Shown: in pieces, positions 5,787 to 6,122 of the stretch
Numbering within the stretch: the first letter of the stretch is position 1
How the letters are laid out: the number at the start of each line of letters is the position of its first letter
Assembly (NCBI GenBank): GCA_020047775.1
Contig: JAIFNK010000204.1
Coordinates: 1 to 6,122, forward strand
Source of the DNA: Akkermansia sp.
GTDB lineage: Bacteria; Verrucomicrobiota; Verrucomicrobiia; Verrucomicrobiales; Akkermansiaceae
Length of the DNA: 6,122 nt
Direction of reading: 5' to 3'
Made by a program: the position numbers and the translations under genes
The notes under the pieces: generated by a model
The model's input: the letters and a program-made list of their open reading frames with translations, nothing else
Told to the model about the DNA's origin: nothing
Databases searched by the model: none

Positions 5787-6122
5787 TCACCCAAGCCTCA
5801 CCCGCAGATCCCGGGCGCTCCACAACACCCCGGCGGCCGCTTTCCCGTTCCCCTTCATCCGCCGCGCTCCGTCTTTCCGGCCCTCCGTGAACCGTTCCCG
5901 CGCTGCGGCGAATGCCTCATTCACAAACGCCTTGCTCCCGATCACCGCACCGTCCGTAAAATACCTCACCCGGCAGCGCAACATCGCCGCCAGCTTCAAA
6001 TCCGGCAAAACCGTCCCGTTGTCGCCCGCCTCTAACATCTCCGCCGCATTCATCTGCGGCCTCGCGACTCCCTTCTCCACCACCGCCCTGCCGCTCTTCC
6101 TTCCCATCGCCATTCCCACCGG
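5787..6122 (-). CDS. Probable REP-associated tyrosine transposase, C-terminal part
   Basis: The minus-strand frame is open to the right edge and ends at 5787, giving about 111 residues of the C-terminus of a longer protein. The blocks LRCRVRYFTDGAVIGSKAFV, NEAFAAARERF, RKDGARRMKGNG and the terminal SARDLRVRLG match my recollection of the C-terminal region of RAYT (TnpA_REP, Y1 transposase-like) proteins in Verrucomicrobiota. In these proteins a DNA-recognition tail follows the catalytic domain. The catalytic HUH motif and tyrosine would lie beyond the window, so activity cannot be judged. RAYTs are single-copy, domesticated relatives of IS200/IS605 transposases that act on REP palindromes, and such palindromes sit directly downstream at 5720-5771. 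A GTG at 6119 could be read as a start but would leave only this tail, so a truncated-by-window gene is preferred. It is convergent with the 5012-5497 gene. Confidence 0.72.
   Translation of the reverse strand, partial: PVGMAMGRKSGRAVVEKGVARPQMNAAEMLEAGDNGTVLPDLKLAAMLRCRVRYFTDGAVIGSKAFVNEAFAAARERFTEGRKDGARRMKGNGKAAAGVLWSARDLRVRLG

Noticed and set aside
5507..5823. Minus-strand open frames in the spacer after the third operon gene
   Set aside because: They translate through the REP-like hairpins, overlap the transposase end, and show no domain-like pattern.

Overview
The window is GC-rich, gene-dense bacterial chromosome. The protein families and the intergenic repeats suggest Verrucomicrobiota, perhaps a Luteolibacter/Haloferula-type Verrucomicrobiales. 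That assignment rests on the recalled look of a RAYT-type transposase C-terminus, of the ACAGGCA/TGCCTGT hairpins and of the CCGCGGATGG-type intergenic repeat. It is inference, not a database match.

Layout from left to right. (1) Positions 1-764 (+) hold most of folE2, the type IB GTP cyclohydrolase of folate/queuosine biosynthesis, cut at the left edge. (2) Positions 765-914 are a spacer carrying an imperfect inverted repeat. (3) Positions 915-1475 (+) encode aat, the leucyl/phenylalanyl-tRNA--protein transferase of the N-degron pathway. (4) Positions 1593-1667 (+) are tRNA-Thr(UGU) with an encoded CCA, followed by an AT-rich hairpin whose T-run faces the minus strand. (5) Positions about 1692-2019 have no intact gene. 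A minus-strand stretch with strongly coding-like codon use (about 1779-1970) suggests a gene remnant or a very small unrecognised gene. (6) Positions 2020-5497 (+) hold three genes chained by ATGA stop/start overlaps: an LptF/LptG-family lipopolysaccharide-export permease, a SulP-family anion transporter with a C-terminal STAS domain, and a small membrane-anchored protein that resembles NTF2-like folds. (7) Positions 5498-5786 are a spacer with REP-like hairpins. (8) Positions 5787-6122 (-) hold the C-terminal part of a probable REP-associated tyrosine transposase that runs off the right edge.

The lptG-sulP-small protein cluster reads as one translationally coupled envelope/transport unit. 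folE2, aat and tRNA-Thr are housekeeping genes with no evident link to it. The convergent RAYT fragment with its adjacent hairpins is the mobile part of the window. I see no CRISPR array, toxin-antitoxin pair, phage module or clearly new system. The best leads are the coding-like remnant beside the tRNA and the RAYT/REP pair.
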